Shown: positions 48,490-57,838, counted from the first letter of the stretch. The stretch is DNA of 64,000 bases from Aquipseudomonas alcaligenes (GCF_900156545.1 NZ_FTNW01000001.1:558001-622000), one strand, 5' to 3'. Numbers and translations are program-made. The notes: generated from the sequence alone by a model not told the origin.

Positions 48490-49601
48490 TGCGTACCACG
48501 CGAGGCTGCCGGTCGCTGTCTGCCGCAGTGCTGAGCGCACTGCTGGCAGGCTGCTCGCCGGCGCCGGAAAGCGCGGCAGGCCCGGCGCTGGTGGCGCCGA
48601 GCGGCTACTACCGGGCGGCCCCGGCCGCCCAGGGCAAACCGCGCGAGTGCGAGGCGCCGCCGCCGGCCTATACCGGTGTGCTGGACTTCCCCAGCAAGTA
48701 CGAGGGCTCGGACAAGGCGCGCGACAAGCTCAACCCGGCGGCCGAGCAGCGCTACCTCAAGCTGACTGGCGACATGCGCGAGATGGAGAAGGGCGTCAAC
48801 GTCATGGTCGGCCGCTACTTCAAGTACGGGCGACCGCAGGAAGTGGCCTGTGCCATGAGCTGGCTGGCCAGCTGGGCCGAGGCCGACGCGCTGCTCAGTG
48901 AAGAGCACAACCATACCGGCATGTCGGTGCGCAAATGGACGCTCGGCAGCCTGGCCGGCGCCTACCTGCGCCTCAAGTTCTCCGCCTCGCAGCCCTTGGC
49001 CGCACACGCCGAGCAGGCCCAGCAGGTCGAGCGCTGGCTCGGCCTGCTGGCCGACCGCGTGGTGGCGGACTGGAACGCCTATCCCAAGGAACGCAGCAAC
49101 AACCACAACTACTGGGCCGCCTGGTCGGTGATGGCCAGCGCCGTGATTCTCGACCGCCGCGACCTGTTCGACTGGGCGGTGGGGCAGTACCGCCATGGCA
49201 TGGCCCAGGTCACCGCCGACGGCTACCTGCCGCGCGAACTGGTGCGCGAGACCCGCGCGCTGTCCTACCACAACTACAGCATCGGCCCGCTGCTGATGGT
49301 GTCCGCGTTCGCCCAGGCCAATGGCCTGGACCTGCGCGAAGAGAGCGACGGCGCCATGCGCCGCCTGGCCCGCACCCTGGAGGCGGGCCTGCACGATCCG
49401 AAGCTATTCCAAGAAAAGACCGGCTACCCGCAACAGGCCGTAGGCCTGCAGCAGAGCAGCCGGTTCGCCTGGCTGGAGCCCTACTGCGTGTTGTATCCGT
49501 GCTCGCAGAGCACGGACGCGTGGCGGCGCTCCCTTGAGCCGCTGAGCAGCTATCGGCTCGGCGGTGACATGACCCAGCTGTTTTCCGGGCAACTGCCTTG
49601 A
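48489..49601 (+). CDS. algL: Alginate lyase AlgL, in a displaced position and with a lipobox
   Basis: 370-residue polysaccharide lyase family 5 enzyme that cleaves mannuronate linkages and clears misplaced polymer from the periplasm. Active-site features are present: NHTGMSVRKWTLGS, NNHNYWAAWSVMASA with the catalytic His, and ALSYHNYSIGPL with Tyr. The N-terminus (MRTTRGCRSLSAAVLSALLAGCSPAP) ends in a perfect lipobox LAGC at Cys22 followed by Ser, predicting an outer-membrane lipoprotein. The P. aeruginosa enzyme has an ordinary cleavable signal. The gene lies between algF and algA, coupled to algF by TGATG, not between algX and algI. Confidence 0.96.
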   Translation: MRTTRGCRSLSAAVLSALLAGCSPAPESAAGPALVAPSGYYRAAPAAQGKPRECEAPPPAYTGVLDFPSKYEGSDKARDKLNPAAEQRYLKLTGDMREMEKGVNVMVGRYFKYGRPQEVACAMSWLASWAEADALLSEEHNHTGMSVRKWTLGSLAGAYLRLKFSASQPLAAHAEQAQQVERWLGLLADRVVADWNAYPKERSNNHNYWAAWSVMASAVILDRRDLFDWAVGQYRHGMAQVTADGYLPRELVRETRALSYHNYSIGPLLMVSAFAQANGLDLREESDGAMRRLARTLEAGLHDPKLFQEKTGYPQQAVGLQQSSRFAWLEPYCVLYPCSQSTDAWRRSLEPLSSYRLGGDMTQLFSGQLP

Positions 49602-49677
49602 GGTTGGTCCTGATGTACGCGCTTCCTCGTGGGGCGTGGCAACAGATTTAAACGGATATTGAATGGAGACAAACCAC

Positions 49678-51120
49678 ATGATCCCGGTGATTCTTTCTGG
49701 CGGTAGCGGCTCGCGCCTCTGGCCCTTGTCGCGCAAGTTGTATCCCAAGCAGTTCCTCGCCCTTACCGGCGAACACTCGCTGTTCCAGCAGACCCTGCAG
49801 CGTCTGGCCTTCGAGGGCATGCAGAAGCCCGTGGTGGTGTGCAATCTGGAGCACCGCTTCATCGTCAACGAGCAACTGGCGCAGATCGGCCTCGGCGCCC
49901 AGGCCATGCTGCTCGAACCCTTCGGCCGCAACACCGCGCCGGCCGTGGCCATGGCGGCCCTGCAACTGCTCGGCGAAGGACGCGACGAGCTGATGCTGAT
50001 CCTCCCGGCCGACCACGTGATCGACGACGAGCTGGCCCTGCGCAAGGCGCTGGAGCTGGCGCGAGTGGCGGCCGAGGAGGGCGAGATGGTGCTGTTCGGC
50101 ATTCCCGCCAACAGCCCCGAGACCGGCTTCGGCTATATCAAGGCGGCGCGTGGCGAGAACGGTGACGACCTGGTGCCCGGCGCCTACCGCGTCATGCAGT
50201 TCGTCGAGAAGCCCGATGCCATGCGCGCCGCCGAGTTCGTGCGCAGTGGCGGCTATTACTGGAACAGCGGCATGTTCCTGTTCCGCGCCAGCCGCTACCT
50301 CGACGAGCTGCGTGCCCATGAGCCGGACATCTACGACACCTGCGTGCTGGCCCTGGAGCGCAGCAAGCTGGCCGGTGGTGCGCTGACCATCGACGCCGGC
50401 ACCTTCGAGTGCTGCCCGGACAACTCCATCGACTACGCGGTGATGGAGAAGACCTCGCGCGCCTGTGTGGTACCGCTGGCCGCTGGCTGGAACGACGTGG
50501 GCTCCTGGTCCTCGCTGTGGGATGTGCACGAAAAAAACAGCGATGGCAACGTGCTCAAGGGCGATGTCGTCACCCATGGCAGCCACAACAGCTTCGTGCA
50601 TGCCACGTCCAAGCTGGTGACCCTGGTCGGCATGGACGACGTGGTGGTGGTGGAAACCAAGGACGCGGTGATGATCGCCCGCAAGGACGCCGTGCAGGAC
50701 GTCAAGAAGCTGGTCAATACTCTGGATGCCAAGGGCCGCCAGGAGACCCACAGCCATTGCGCCGTGTACCGCCCGTGGGGCAGCTACGACTCGGTCGACA
50801 ACGGCGTGCGTCACCAGGTCAAGCACATCACCGTCAAACCCGGCGCGCAGCTGTCGCTGCAGATGCATCATCACCGCGCCGAGCACTGGATCGTGGTGTC
50901 CGGCACGGCCCAGGTGACCTGTGACGACAAGGTGTTCCTGCTCACCGAGAACCAGTCCACCTACATCCCGATCGCCTCGGTGCACCGCCTGGCCAACCCC
51001 GGCAAGATCCCCCTGGAGATCATCGAGGTGCAGTCCGGCAGCTATCTGGGCGAGGACGACATCGAGCGTCTGGAGGATGTCTACGGCCGCACACCGGGCA
51101 AACCGGTATCTGTTGGCTGA
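49678..51120 (+). CDS. algA: Phosphomannose isomerase / GDP-mannose pyrophosphorylase AlgA
   Basis: 480-residue bifunctional enzyme making mannose-6-phosphate from fructose-6-phosphate and GDP-mannose from mannose-1-phosphate. The pyrophosphorylase signature is ILSGGSGSRLWPLSRKLYPKQ at the N-terminus with FVEKPDA; the cupin isomerase part holds QMHHHRAEHWIVVSGTAQV. The start MIPVIL matches P. aeruginosa; a Met five codons earlier is possible. Last gene of the operon, followed by a terminator. Confidence 0.97.
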   Translation: MIPVILSGGSGSRLWPLSRKLYPKQFLALTGEHSLFQQTLQRLAFEGMQKPVVVCNLEHRFIVNEQLAQIGLGAQAMLLEPFGRNTAPAVAMAALQLLGEGRDELMLILPADHVIDDELALRKALELARVAAEEGEMVLFGIPANSPETGFGYIKAARGENGDDLVPGAYRVMQFVEKPDAMRAAEFVRSGGYYWNSGMFLFRASRYLDELRAHEPDIYDTCVLALERSKLAGGALTIDAGTFECCPDNSIDYAVMEKTSRACVVPLAAGWNDVGSWSSLWDVHEKNSDGNVLKGDVVTHGSHNSFVHATSKLVTLVGMDDVVVVETKDAVMIARKDAVQDVKKLVNTLDAKGRQETHSHCAVYRPWGSYDSVDNGVRHQVKHITVKPGAQLSLQMHHHRAEHWIVVSGTAQVTCDDKVFLLTENQSTYIPIASVHRLANPGKIPLEIIEVQSGSYLGEDDIERLEDVYGRTPGKPVSVG

Positions 51121-51127
51121 AAGCACG

Positions 51128-51149
51128 GGGGCGGCCATTGGGCCGCCCC
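51128..51149 (+). terminator. Terminator of the alginate operon
   Basis: Perfect 9-bp arms GGGGCGGCC / GGCCGCCCC with ATTG loop, followed within a few bases by TTTT, 8 bp after algA. Confidence 0.75.
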
Positions 51150-51224
51150 TGGCGTTTTGCGCCCGTCGGGGCGCGCCGGGGCTTTCCGAGTCCGCTATCA
51201 TGCGCGGCCTGAGGAGAACCGCCG

Positions 51225-52274
51225 ATGAATACCCTACTGCTGCACTGCCGTCCCGGTTTCGAGGGCGAGGTCTGCGCCGAGATCAGCGACCAGGCCGCGC
51301 GCCTGGGCGTGGCCGGCTATGCCAAGGCCAAGCCGAACAGTGCCCATGCCGAATTCACCTGCCTGGAGCCCGGCGGCGCCGAGCGCCTGATGCAGGGCCA
51401 GCGTTTCAATCGGCTGATCTTCCCGCGCCAGTGGGCCCGCGGCGATTACCTGCAGCTGCCGGAAACCGATCGCATCAGTGTGCTGCTGCAGGCCCTGGCC
51501 AGCTACCCGGTATGCGGCAGCCTGTGGCTGGAAGTGTTCGATACCAACGACGGCAAGGAGCTGTCGAACTTCTGCAAGAAGTTCGAGGGGCCGCTGCGCA
51601 AGGCGCTGGAGAAGGCCGGTCGGCTGGTGGAGGACGCGAGCAAGCCGCGTCTGCTGCTGACCTTCAAGAGTGGCCGTGAGGTGTTTCTCGGCATGGCCGA
51701 GGCCGATAACCAGGCGCCCTGGCCGATGGGTATCCCGCGTCTGAAGTTCCCGCGCGAGGCGCCGAGCCGCTCTACCCTCAAGCTGGAGGAGGCCTGGCAT
51801 TTCTTCATCCCGCGCGAACAGTGGGACGCGCGCCTGTCCGACGAGATGACCGGCGTCGATCTTGGCGCGGCCCCTGGCGGCTGGACCTACCAACTGGTTC
51901 GCCGTGGCATGCTGGTCACCGCCATCGACAACGGGCCGATGGCCGAGAGCCTTATGGACACCGGCCTGGTGACCCACCTGATGGTCGATGGCTTCACCTG
52001 GAAGCCCAAGCAGCCGGTGGACTGGATGGTCTGTGACATCGTCGAGAAGCCGGCGCGCACGGCGGCCATGGTCGAGGAGTGGATAGGTGGGGGCCACTGT
52101 CGCGAGGCGGTGGTCAACCTCAAGCTGCCGATGAAGCAGCGCTACGCCGAGGTGTGCAAGCTGCTGCAGCGTCTGCAAGACGCCTTCGCGGAACGGCGCA
52201 TCAAGGTCGCCATCGCCTGCAAGCAGCTCTATCACGACCGCGAGGAAGTGACCTGCCATCTGCGCCGCCTCTAG
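51225..52274 (+). CDS. rlmM: 23S rRNA 2'-O-ribose C2498 methyltransferase RlmM
   Basis: 349-residue SAM-dependent rRNA methyltransferase. An N-terminal THUMP-like part is followed by the Rossmann methyltransferase with SAM loop GVDLGAAPGGWTYQLV, DWMVCDIVEKP and NLKLPMKQRY (the K-D-K-E type tetrad). The start is supported by GAGGAGA. Stand-alone gene after the alginate terminator. Confidence 0.94.
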   Translation: MNTLLLHCRPGFEGEVCAEISDQAARLGVAGYAKAKPNSAHAEFTCLEPGGAERLMQGQRFNRLIFPRQWARGDYLQLPETDRISVLLQALASYPVCGSLWLEVFDTNDGKELSNFCKKFEGPLRKALEKAGRLVEDASKPRLLLTFKSGREVFLGMAEADNQAPWPMGIPRLKFPREAPSRSTLKLEEAWHFFIPREQWDARLSDEMTGVDLGAAPGGWTYQLVRRGMLVTAIDNGPMAESLMDTGLVTHLMVDGFTWKPKQPVDWMVCDIVEKPARTAAMVEEWIGGGHCREAVVNLKLPMKQRYAEVCKLLQRLQDAFAERRIKVAIACKQLYHDREEVTCHLRRL

Positions 52275-52328
52275 GGCCGTGCATCCGGTCCACAGCCTTC
52301 AACCGTCGCCCGTTTTTGGAGTAACCCC

Positions 52329-52568
52329 ATGTCCCTGCAACCCGATGCCATTCTCGACGCCAGCGGGCTCAACTGTCCCGAGCCGGTGATGATGCTGCAC
52401 AACAAGGTGCGCGACCTGCCGGCCGGCGGCCTGCTCAAGGTGATCGCCACCGATCCCTCGACCAAGCGCGACATCCCCAAGTTCTGCATGTTCCTCGGCC
52501 ATGAGCTGGTGGAGCAGGGCGAGGATGGCGGCACCTACCTGTACTGGATCCGCAAGAAGGCCGACTGA
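52329..52568 (+). CDS. tusA: Sulfur carrier protein TusA
   Basis: 79-residue SirA/TusA-type persulfide carrier used in tRNA 2-thiouridine synthesis and related sulfur transfers. The motif [18 protein letters not shown] carries the active cysteine in CPEP. Ribosome-binding site GGAG upstream. It is separated by 3 bp from the next gene. Confidence 0.95.
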   Translation: MSLQPDAILDASGLNCPEPVMMLHNKVRDLPAGGLLKVIATDPSTKRDIPKFCMFLGHELVEQGEDGGTYLYWIRKKAD

Positions 52569-52571
52569 GCC

Positions 52572-53024
52572 GTGCCGTACTACTTCGCCTACGGCTCCAA
52601 CATGAACCCCGCGCGCATGCAGGCGCGCGGGCTGCGCGTCGAGAACGCCATGGCGGCGCGGCTGCCGGGCTATGCGCTGAGTTTCGACAAGCGCGCCCAC
52701 GACCACCCCGGCCGGGCCTACGCGAATATCCGTCATCAGCGCGACGCCGTGGTCGAGGGCGTGCTCTACCGCCTGGCCGATGAGCGCGAGATCTTCAAGA
52801 TGGATGTCTTCGAAGGCACGCCGATCTTCTACAGCCGCGAGCGCATGGCGCTGCACACCGAGCAGGGCCAGATCGCGGCCTGGCTGTACGTGGCCAATCC
52901 GCGCTGGCGCAGCGAGGGCCTGGCCCCCAGCCGCGCCTACCTGGCGCATCTGCTGGCCGGTCGCCCCTACCTGTCCGAGCCCTACTGGGCGGCGTTGGCC
53001 GCCACTCCCGCGCTCGACGACTGA
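52572..53024 (+). CDS. Gamma-glutamylcyclotransferase-like protein
   Basis: 150-residue AIG2/GGCT-fold protein starting at GTG. The nucleotide-like loop YFAYGSNMNPARM and the catalytic Glu region VVEGVLYRLADE are present. Members open or close gamma-glutamyl rings (glutathione turnover) but many are untested. Close behind tusA; convergent with the MATE exporter. Confidence 0.88.
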   Translation: MPYYFAYGSNMNPARMQARGLRVENAMAARLPGYALSFDKRAHDHPGRAYANIRHQRDAVVEGVLYRLADEREIFKMDVFEGTPIFYSRERMALHTEQGQIAAWLYVANPRWRSEGLAPSRAYLAHLLAGRPYLSEPYWAALAATPALDD

Positions 53025-53033
53025 GGCTCGGCC

Positions 53034-54401
53034 CTACGCGCGAATATGCCGCCGCGCGCTGCGCGCCAGGCGGATGCCTAGCAGCACGGCCGCGCAGGTC
53101 AGGCCCGCGACCAGGCCCTGCCACAGGCCGCTCGGCCCGGAGGGCTGGCCCAGCCAGTCGGACAGGCCCAGCGCATAGCCCACCGGCAGGCCGATGCCCC
53201 AGTAGGCGAGCAGGGTGATCAGCATGGTCGCGCGGGTGTCCTGGTAGCCGCGCAGGGCGCCGGCGGCAGTCACCTGCACGGCGTCGGAGAACTGGAACAG
53301 CGCGGAATACACCAGCAGGGTGGCGGCCATGGCGATCACTTCCGGATCGGGGCTGTAGATGCGCGCGATCGGCTCACGCAGCAACATCACCAGGCTCGCC
53401 GACAGGCAGGCATAGGTCAGCGCTGTACCCATCGCCACGCCGGCGGCGAAGCGCGCGTCACGCGGCGCGCTGCGCCCAAGCGACTGGCCCACGCGCACGG
53501 TGGCGGCCATGGCCAGCGAGTAGGGGATCATGAAGATCATCGAGCTGAAGTTCAGCGCGATCTGGTGCCCGGCCACCACGGTGGCACCAAGACCGCCGAT
53601 CAGCAGGGCGATCACCGAAAAGATGCTCGACTCGGCGAAGATCGACACGCCGATTGGCAGGCCGACCGAGAGCAGACGGCGGATCACCGGCCACTGTGGC
53701 CAGTCGAAGCGCAGGAACAGGCCGCTGGCGCGGTAGGCCGGCGCCCAGCGTACCCACCAGAGCATGCCCAGCAGGCTGCACCACATGACGATGCCGGTGG
53801 CCCAGCCGCAACCGACGCCGCCCAGCGCCGGCAGGCCCAGCTTGCCGTAGATCAGCACGTAGTTGAGCGGGATGTTCAGCAGCAGGCCGCAGATGCCCAG
53901 CACCATGCTCGGCCGGGTGCGGCCCAGGCCGTCGCTGAAGCAGCGCAGCACCTGGTACAGCGCGGTAGCTGGGAAGCCGCAGGCGACGCCGCGCAGGTAG
54001 CCCATGGCCAGGGCGCTGAGTTCGGCATCCACGCCCATCAGGCGCAGTACCGGTTCGGCGTTCCACAGCAGCACCGCGCACAGCATGCCGATGGCCAGTG
54101 CCAGCCACAGGGCCTGGCGCACCAGCGGGCCGTTCTCGGCCTCCTTGCCGGCGCCGAAGCGCTGCGCGACCTTGGCCGTGGTGGCCAGCAGGGTGCCGTT
54201 CATCAGCAGGAACACCGGTACCCACAGCGAGTTGCCCAGCGCCACGCCGGCCAGGTCGCGGGCGCTGACGCGGCCGGCCATCACGGTGTCGACGAAGCCC
54301 ATCGAGGTGTAGGCGAGCTGCGCGATGATGATCGGCGTGGCCAGCGCCAGCAGGGCGCGGATTTCGGCCAGGGTACGGGCCGAGCGGGAGAGGGCGAGCA
54401 T
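53034..54401 (-). CDS. MATE-family multidrug efflux protein (NorM/PmpM-like)
   Basis: 455-residue membrane exporter with about twelve spans in two MatE halves (for example LALATPIIIAQLAYTSMGFVDTVMAGRVSARDLAGVALG at the start and GATVVAGHQIALNFSSMIFMIPYSLAMAATVRVGQ in the middle). Family members expel cationic drugs by Na+ or H+ antiport; substrate here is not known. Stop 10 bp from the convergent cyclotransferase gene. Confidence 0.92.
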   Translation of the reverse strand: MLALSRSARTLAEIRALLALATPIIIAQLAYTSMGFVDTVMAGRVSARDLAGVALGNSLWVPVFLLMNGTLLATTAKVAQRFGAGKEAENGPLVRQALWLALAIGMLCAVLLWNAEPVLRLMGVDAELSALAMGYLRGVACGFPATALYQVLRCFSDGLGRTRPSMVLGICGLLLNIPLNYVLIYGKLGLPALGGVGCGWATGIVMWCSLLGMLWWVRWAPAYRASGLFLRFDWPQWPVIRRLLSVGLPIGVSIFAESSIFSVIALLIGGLGATVVAGHQIALNFSSMIFMIPYSLAMAATVRVGQSLGRSAPRDARFAAGVAMGTALTYACLSASLVMLLREPIARIYSPDPEVIAMAATLLVYSALFQFSDAVQVTAAGALRGYQDTRATMLITLLAYWGIGLPVGYALGLSDWLGQPSGPSGLWQGLVAGLTCAAVLLGIRLARSARRHIRA

Positions 54402-54525
54402 GGTGGATCCGGCGGGAGATGCAGAAAGGCGCGTTAGTCTAGCCCTGTCCGCCTGGTCAGAAAAGCTCGGCTTACCCGGCAGGTGGCTCTGCGCCTAGAA
54501 TGGGCGCTTGCTACAGGAGCACCTT

Positions 54526-55656
54526 ATGCAGATTGTCGCCGACGAAAACATCCCCCTGCTCGATGAATTCTTTGCCGGTTTCGGCACCCTTCATCGCCAC
54601 CCCGGCCGCGCCATCGACCGCGCCGCCCTGGGCGACGCCGAGGTGTTGCTGGTGCGCTCGGTGACCCGCGTCGACCGTGCGCTGCTGGAGGGCAGCCGGG
54701 TGCGTTTCGTCGGTACCTGTACCATCGGCACCGACCACCTGGACCTCGACTACTTCGCCGCGGCCGGCATCGCCTGGTCCAGCGCGCCGGGCTGTAATGC
54801 TCGTGGCGTGGTCGATTACGTGCTGGGTTGTCTGCTGGCCCTGGGCGAACGTACCGGGCGCCGCCTGCCGGAACTGACCTATGGCGTGGTCGGTGCCGGC
54901 CAGGTCGGCGGTCGCCTGGTCGAGGTGCTACGCGGCCTGGGCTGGGACGTGCGGGTCTGCGATCCGCCGCGCCAGGCGGCCGAGGGCGGCGACTTCGTCG
55001 AGCTGGCGGAGATTCTGCGCGAGTGCGATGTGCTCAGCCTGCATACGCCGCTGGACGCGGGCACCCGCCACCTGATTGGCACCGAGCAGCTGCGCGCGCT
55101 CAAGCCGGGCGCCTGGCTGATCAACGCCAGCCGCGGCGCGGTGCTCGACAATGCGGCGCTCAAGGCCCATCTGCGCGGCGGTGCCGATTTGCAGGTGGCG
55201 CTCGATGTGTGGGAAGGCGAGCCGCAGGCCGATCCGGAGCTGGCCGCGCTGTGCCAGATCGCCACCCCGCACATTGCCGGCTACAGCCTGGACGGCAAGC
55301 TGCGCGGCACGGCGCAGATCTACCAGGCCTACTGCCGGACTGTGGGGTTGGCCGAACAGGTGCAGCTGGATGAACTGCTGCCGCCGGCCTGGCTCGGTGC
55401 GCTGTCGCTGCATGAAGACGCTGCCATCGACTGGGCGCTGGCCACCCTGTGCCGCGCGGTGTACGACCCGCGCCGCGACGACGCGGATTTCCGCCGCAGC
55501 CTGGTGGGTGATGCGGCGCAGCGCAAGGCGGCCTTTGATCAGCTGCGCAAGCATTACCCCCATCGCCGCGAGATCGACGGCCTGCAGGTGCGCCTGGACG
55601 GTGATGCGCCGCACCTGGCGGCGCTGGTCGGAGCCCTTGGCTGCCGGGTGCTTTAG
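54526..55656 (+). CDS. pdxB: Erythronate-4-phosphate dehydrogenase PdxB
   Basis: 376-residue NAD-dependent dehydrogenase in pyridoxal phosphate synthesis. D-isomer hydroxyacid dehydrogenase fold with [17 protein letters not shown], the catalytic Arg in [11 protein letters not shown], Glu in [11 protein letters not shown] and His in [14 protein letters not shown]. The C-terminal dimer domain is present. The start [10 protein letters not shown] has an AGGAG site and is preferred to a Met six codons earlier. A palindromic element begins in its stop codon. Confidence 0.96.
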   Translation: MQIVADENIPLLDEFFAGFGTLHRHPGRAIDRAALGDAEVLLVRSVTRVDRALLEGSRVRFVGTCTIGTDHLDLDYFAAAGIAWSSAPGCNARGVVDYVLGCLLALGERTGRRLPELTYGVVGAGQVGGRLVEVLRGLGWDVRVCDPPRQAAEGGDFVELAEILRECDVLSLHTPLDAGTRHLIGTEQLRALKPGAWLINASRGAVLDNAALKAHLRGGADLQVALDVWEGEPQADPELAALCQIATPHIAGYSLDGKLRGTAQIYQAYCRTVGLAEQVQLDELLPPAWLGALSLHEDAAIDWALATLCRAVYDPRRDDADFRRSLVGDAAQRKAAFDQLRKHYPHRREIDGLQVRLDGDAPHLAALVGALGCRVL

Positions 55657-55786
55657 CAGATCGTTGAAAGAACTGGCTGCGTTGTCTGGCCGTTGTTAAA
55701 AACAGCCTCAAAATGCTCATTTACTGCTCGTAAACTGCGTTTTTTCGGCTGTTTTTGCCTATGCCAGACTGCCTCAACGACCTGCT
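55655..55786. repeat. Large imperfect inverted repeat between convergent pdxB and a small gene
   Basis: The left arm (from 55655) and right arm (to 55786) match when one is reversed: AGCAG-n-TCGTTGA near the outer ends and AAAAACAGCC / GGCTGTTTTT near the centre. The centre has CTCATTTAC-TGCTC-GTAAACT, also found at 6894-6914. The element touches both convergent stop codons and so may end transcription from both sides. Confidence 0.7.
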
Positions 55787-55958
55787 AGCCGGCCTGGCGC
55801 TGCTGCAGGCTCTGCTCCAGCTCGCGGCAGGCCTGCAGGATCATCTGCTCGGTGATGGGAATTTCTCGCCCCTCGGCATCGATGATGGCGCCGCCAACCG
55901 GCTGCTGCGGGTTGAAGGGCAGAATACGCGCCTGGTTGGGCTGTTGAATGGGTTGCAT
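55785..55958 (-). CDS. Small conserved-looking protein (57 aa)
   Basis: 57-residue soluble protein of unknown function beginning MQPIQQPNQARILPFNPQQ and containing VGGAIIDAEGREIPITEQMI. A very strong ribosome-binding site (AGGAGG, 7 bp before the ATG) supports expression. Similar small proteins next to pdxB occur in pseudomonads as I recall, but I cannot name a family with certainty. Its stop lies inside the inverted repeat. Confidence 0.72.
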   Translation of the reverse strand: MQPIQQPNQARILPFNPQQPVGGAIIDAEGREIPITEQMILQACRELEQSLQQRQAG

Positions 55959-56076
55959 GGCGGCCTCCTGGTCTGACGATGGGCGCAGTCTAGGGCGGCC
56001 AGATGAAGGCGCGGTGACAGAACCGCGCGACTTGAATTGAAGGGCGTGGCCGCTGCCGCGCCGCTGGGGAGTGGTT

Positions 56077-57189
56077 ATGAGCGTTTTCCATCTGGGCCTG
56101 ATCATCAACCCGCTGGCTGGCCTCGGCGGACCGGCAGCACTCAAGGGCAGCGACGGTGTGGCCGCCGAGGCCCTGGCGCGGGGCGCCGAGCCGCGCGCGG
56201 CGGAGCGTACGCGCATTGCCCTGGAATGCCTGCGACCGGTGGCTGAGCGCCTGCAGTTCATCACCTTTCCCGGGGCCATGGGCGCCGAATTGCTGGCGGA
56301 GCTGGGTTATGCCCACCGAGTGCTCGGCAGCCTGGGCCAGGGCCCGACCACGGCGGCGGACACCCAGGCGGCGGTGCGTGAGCTGCAGGATGCCGGCTGC
56401 GCGCTGATCCTGTTCGCCGGTGGCGACGGCACCGCGCGCGACGTGTGCAGTGTGGTGCGCGAGGAGCAGCCGGTGCTGGGCATTCCGGCCGGGGTGAAAA
56501 TCCATTCCGCGGTCTATGCCATCAGCCCGCGCGCCGCCGGGCAGATGGCCCTGCGCCTGATCGAGGGTGGCCTGGTTCGGCTGTCCAGTGGCGAGGTGCG
56601 TGATATCGACGAAGCTGCCCTGCGCGACGGCAAGGTGGGCTCTCGGCATTACGGCGAGATGTGCGTGCCGGTCGAGGGCGAGTTCATGCAGCACGTCAAG
56701 CAGGGCGGCATGGAGTCCGAGGAGCTGGTGCTGGTGGACCTGGCCGACTGGCTGGCCGAGAGCTGGGAGGAGGGCGTGCGCTACGTCTTCGGACCCGGCT
56801 CGACCCTGCATGGCCTGGCGCAGAACCTGGGGCTGGAGACCACCTTGCTGGGCGTGGACGTGATCGAGAACGGCCAGGTGATCGCCCGTGACGTGACCGA
56901 GGCGCAGCTGTTCGCGCTGATCGACGGTCATCCGGCGCGCCTGCTGGTCACCGCCATCGGCGGCCAGGGCCATATCATCGGTCGCGGCAACCAGCAGATC
57001 AGCCCGCGCGTGCTGCGCGCCATCGGCCTGGAGCACCTGCGGGTGATCGCTACCAAGCGCAAGCTCGGCACCCTGGACGGTCGTCCGCTGCGGGTGGACA
57101 GCGGCGATCCGGCGCTGGACGAGGCTTTCCCCGATGCCGTGCGCGTCTGGGCGGGTTACCGGGAAGAGCTGCTTTATCCGCTGGGTTGA
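56077..57189 (+). CDS. ATP-NAD kinase-family protein
   Basis: 370-residue protein of the NAD-kinase-like COG3199 group. It shows LIINPLAGLGG, the phosphate-binding ILFAGGDGTARDVCSVV and the LGIPAGVKIHSAVYAISP region. It is longer than NadK and different in its C-terminal half, so the true substrate may not be NAD. ATG at 56077 (with GGGGAG upstream) is preferred to a GTG two codons earlier. Confidence 0.85.
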   Translation: MSVFHLGLIINPLAGLGGPAALKGSDGVAAEALARGAEPRAAERTRIALECLRPVAERLQFITFPGAMGAELLAELGYAHRVLGSLGQGPTTAADTQAAVRELQDAGCALILFAGGDGTARDVCSVVREEQPVLGIPAGVKIHSAVYAISPRAAGQMALRLIEGGLVRLSSGEVRDIDEAALRDGKVGSRHYGEMCVPVEGEFMQHVKQGGMESEELVLVDLADWLAESWEEGVRYVFGPGSTLHGLAQNLGLETTLLGVDVIENGQVIARDVTEAQLFALIDGHPARLLVTAIGGQGHIIGRGNQQISPRVLRAIGLEHLRVIATKRKLGTLDGRPLRVDSGDPALDEAFPDAVRVWAGYREELLYPLG

Positions 57190-57205
57190 ATCAAGGAAAC
57201 CAAGC

Positions 57206-57838
57206 ATGCGGCAAGCACATTGCGTTGGCCGGGGGGCCGGTGATGGTAGGGGGCTTGGTCCTGCCCTGCGCCATCTGCTGTTGGCAGCGCTGCTGCTTGC
57301 CGGGCCGGCCTGGGCGAGCAGTATCGATCCGCAACAACTGGTGCGCGACGCCCGCACCCAGATTGGTGTGACCCTGGGCTACGACCCGGTCTACCGCCGG
57401 CTCGACTTTCCAGGCGGCGATGTGCCGATAAGCACCGGCGTGTGTACCGATGTGGTGATCCGCGCCCTGCGTCAGCAGGGGCTGGATCTGCAGCAGACGG
57501 TGCATGAAGACATGCGCGCCTACTTCCCCCTCTACCCGCGCAACTGGGGCCTGCAGCGCCCGGACCGCAATATCGACCACCGCCGCGTGCCCAACCTGAT
57601 GACCTGGTTCAGGCGCCAGGGCATGGCCCTCGAGGTCAGCGACAAACCGGCGGACTACCAGGCCGGTGATATCGTCACCTGGGATCTTGGGCGCGGCCTC
57701 ACGCATATCGGTATCGTTTCCGACCGAACCAGCCCGGCGGGCGTGCCACTGGTGCTGCACAACATCGGCCGTGGCACGCAGGAGGAGGACATCCTGTTCG
57801 GCTTCGCCATCATCGGTCACTATCGCTTCGTGCGATGA
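57206..57838 (+). CDS. DUF1287 exported protein
   Basis: 210-residue predicted secreted protein. A hydrophobic segment (LRHLLLAALLLAGPAWA) forms a signal peptide. The mature part has DUF1287 marks: GYDPVYRRLDFPGGDVPISTGVCTDVVIRALRQQG, AYFPLYPRNWGLQRPDRNIDHRRVPNL and GDIVTWDLGRGLTHIGIVSD, an NlpC/P60-like Cys-His arrangement. A cell-wall amidase role is plausible but unproved. 16 bp after the kinase-like gene. Confidence 0.82.
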   Translation: MRQAHCVGRGAGDGRGLGPALRHLLLAALLLAGPAWASSIDPQQLVRDARTQIGVTLGYDPVYRRLDFPGGDVPISTGVCTDVVIRALRQQGLDLQQTVHEDMRAYFPLYPRNWGLQRPDRNIDHRRVPNLMTWFRRQGMALEVSDKPADYQAGDIVTWDLGRGLTHIGIVSDRTSPAGVPLVLHNIGRGTQEEDILFGFAIIGHYRFVR

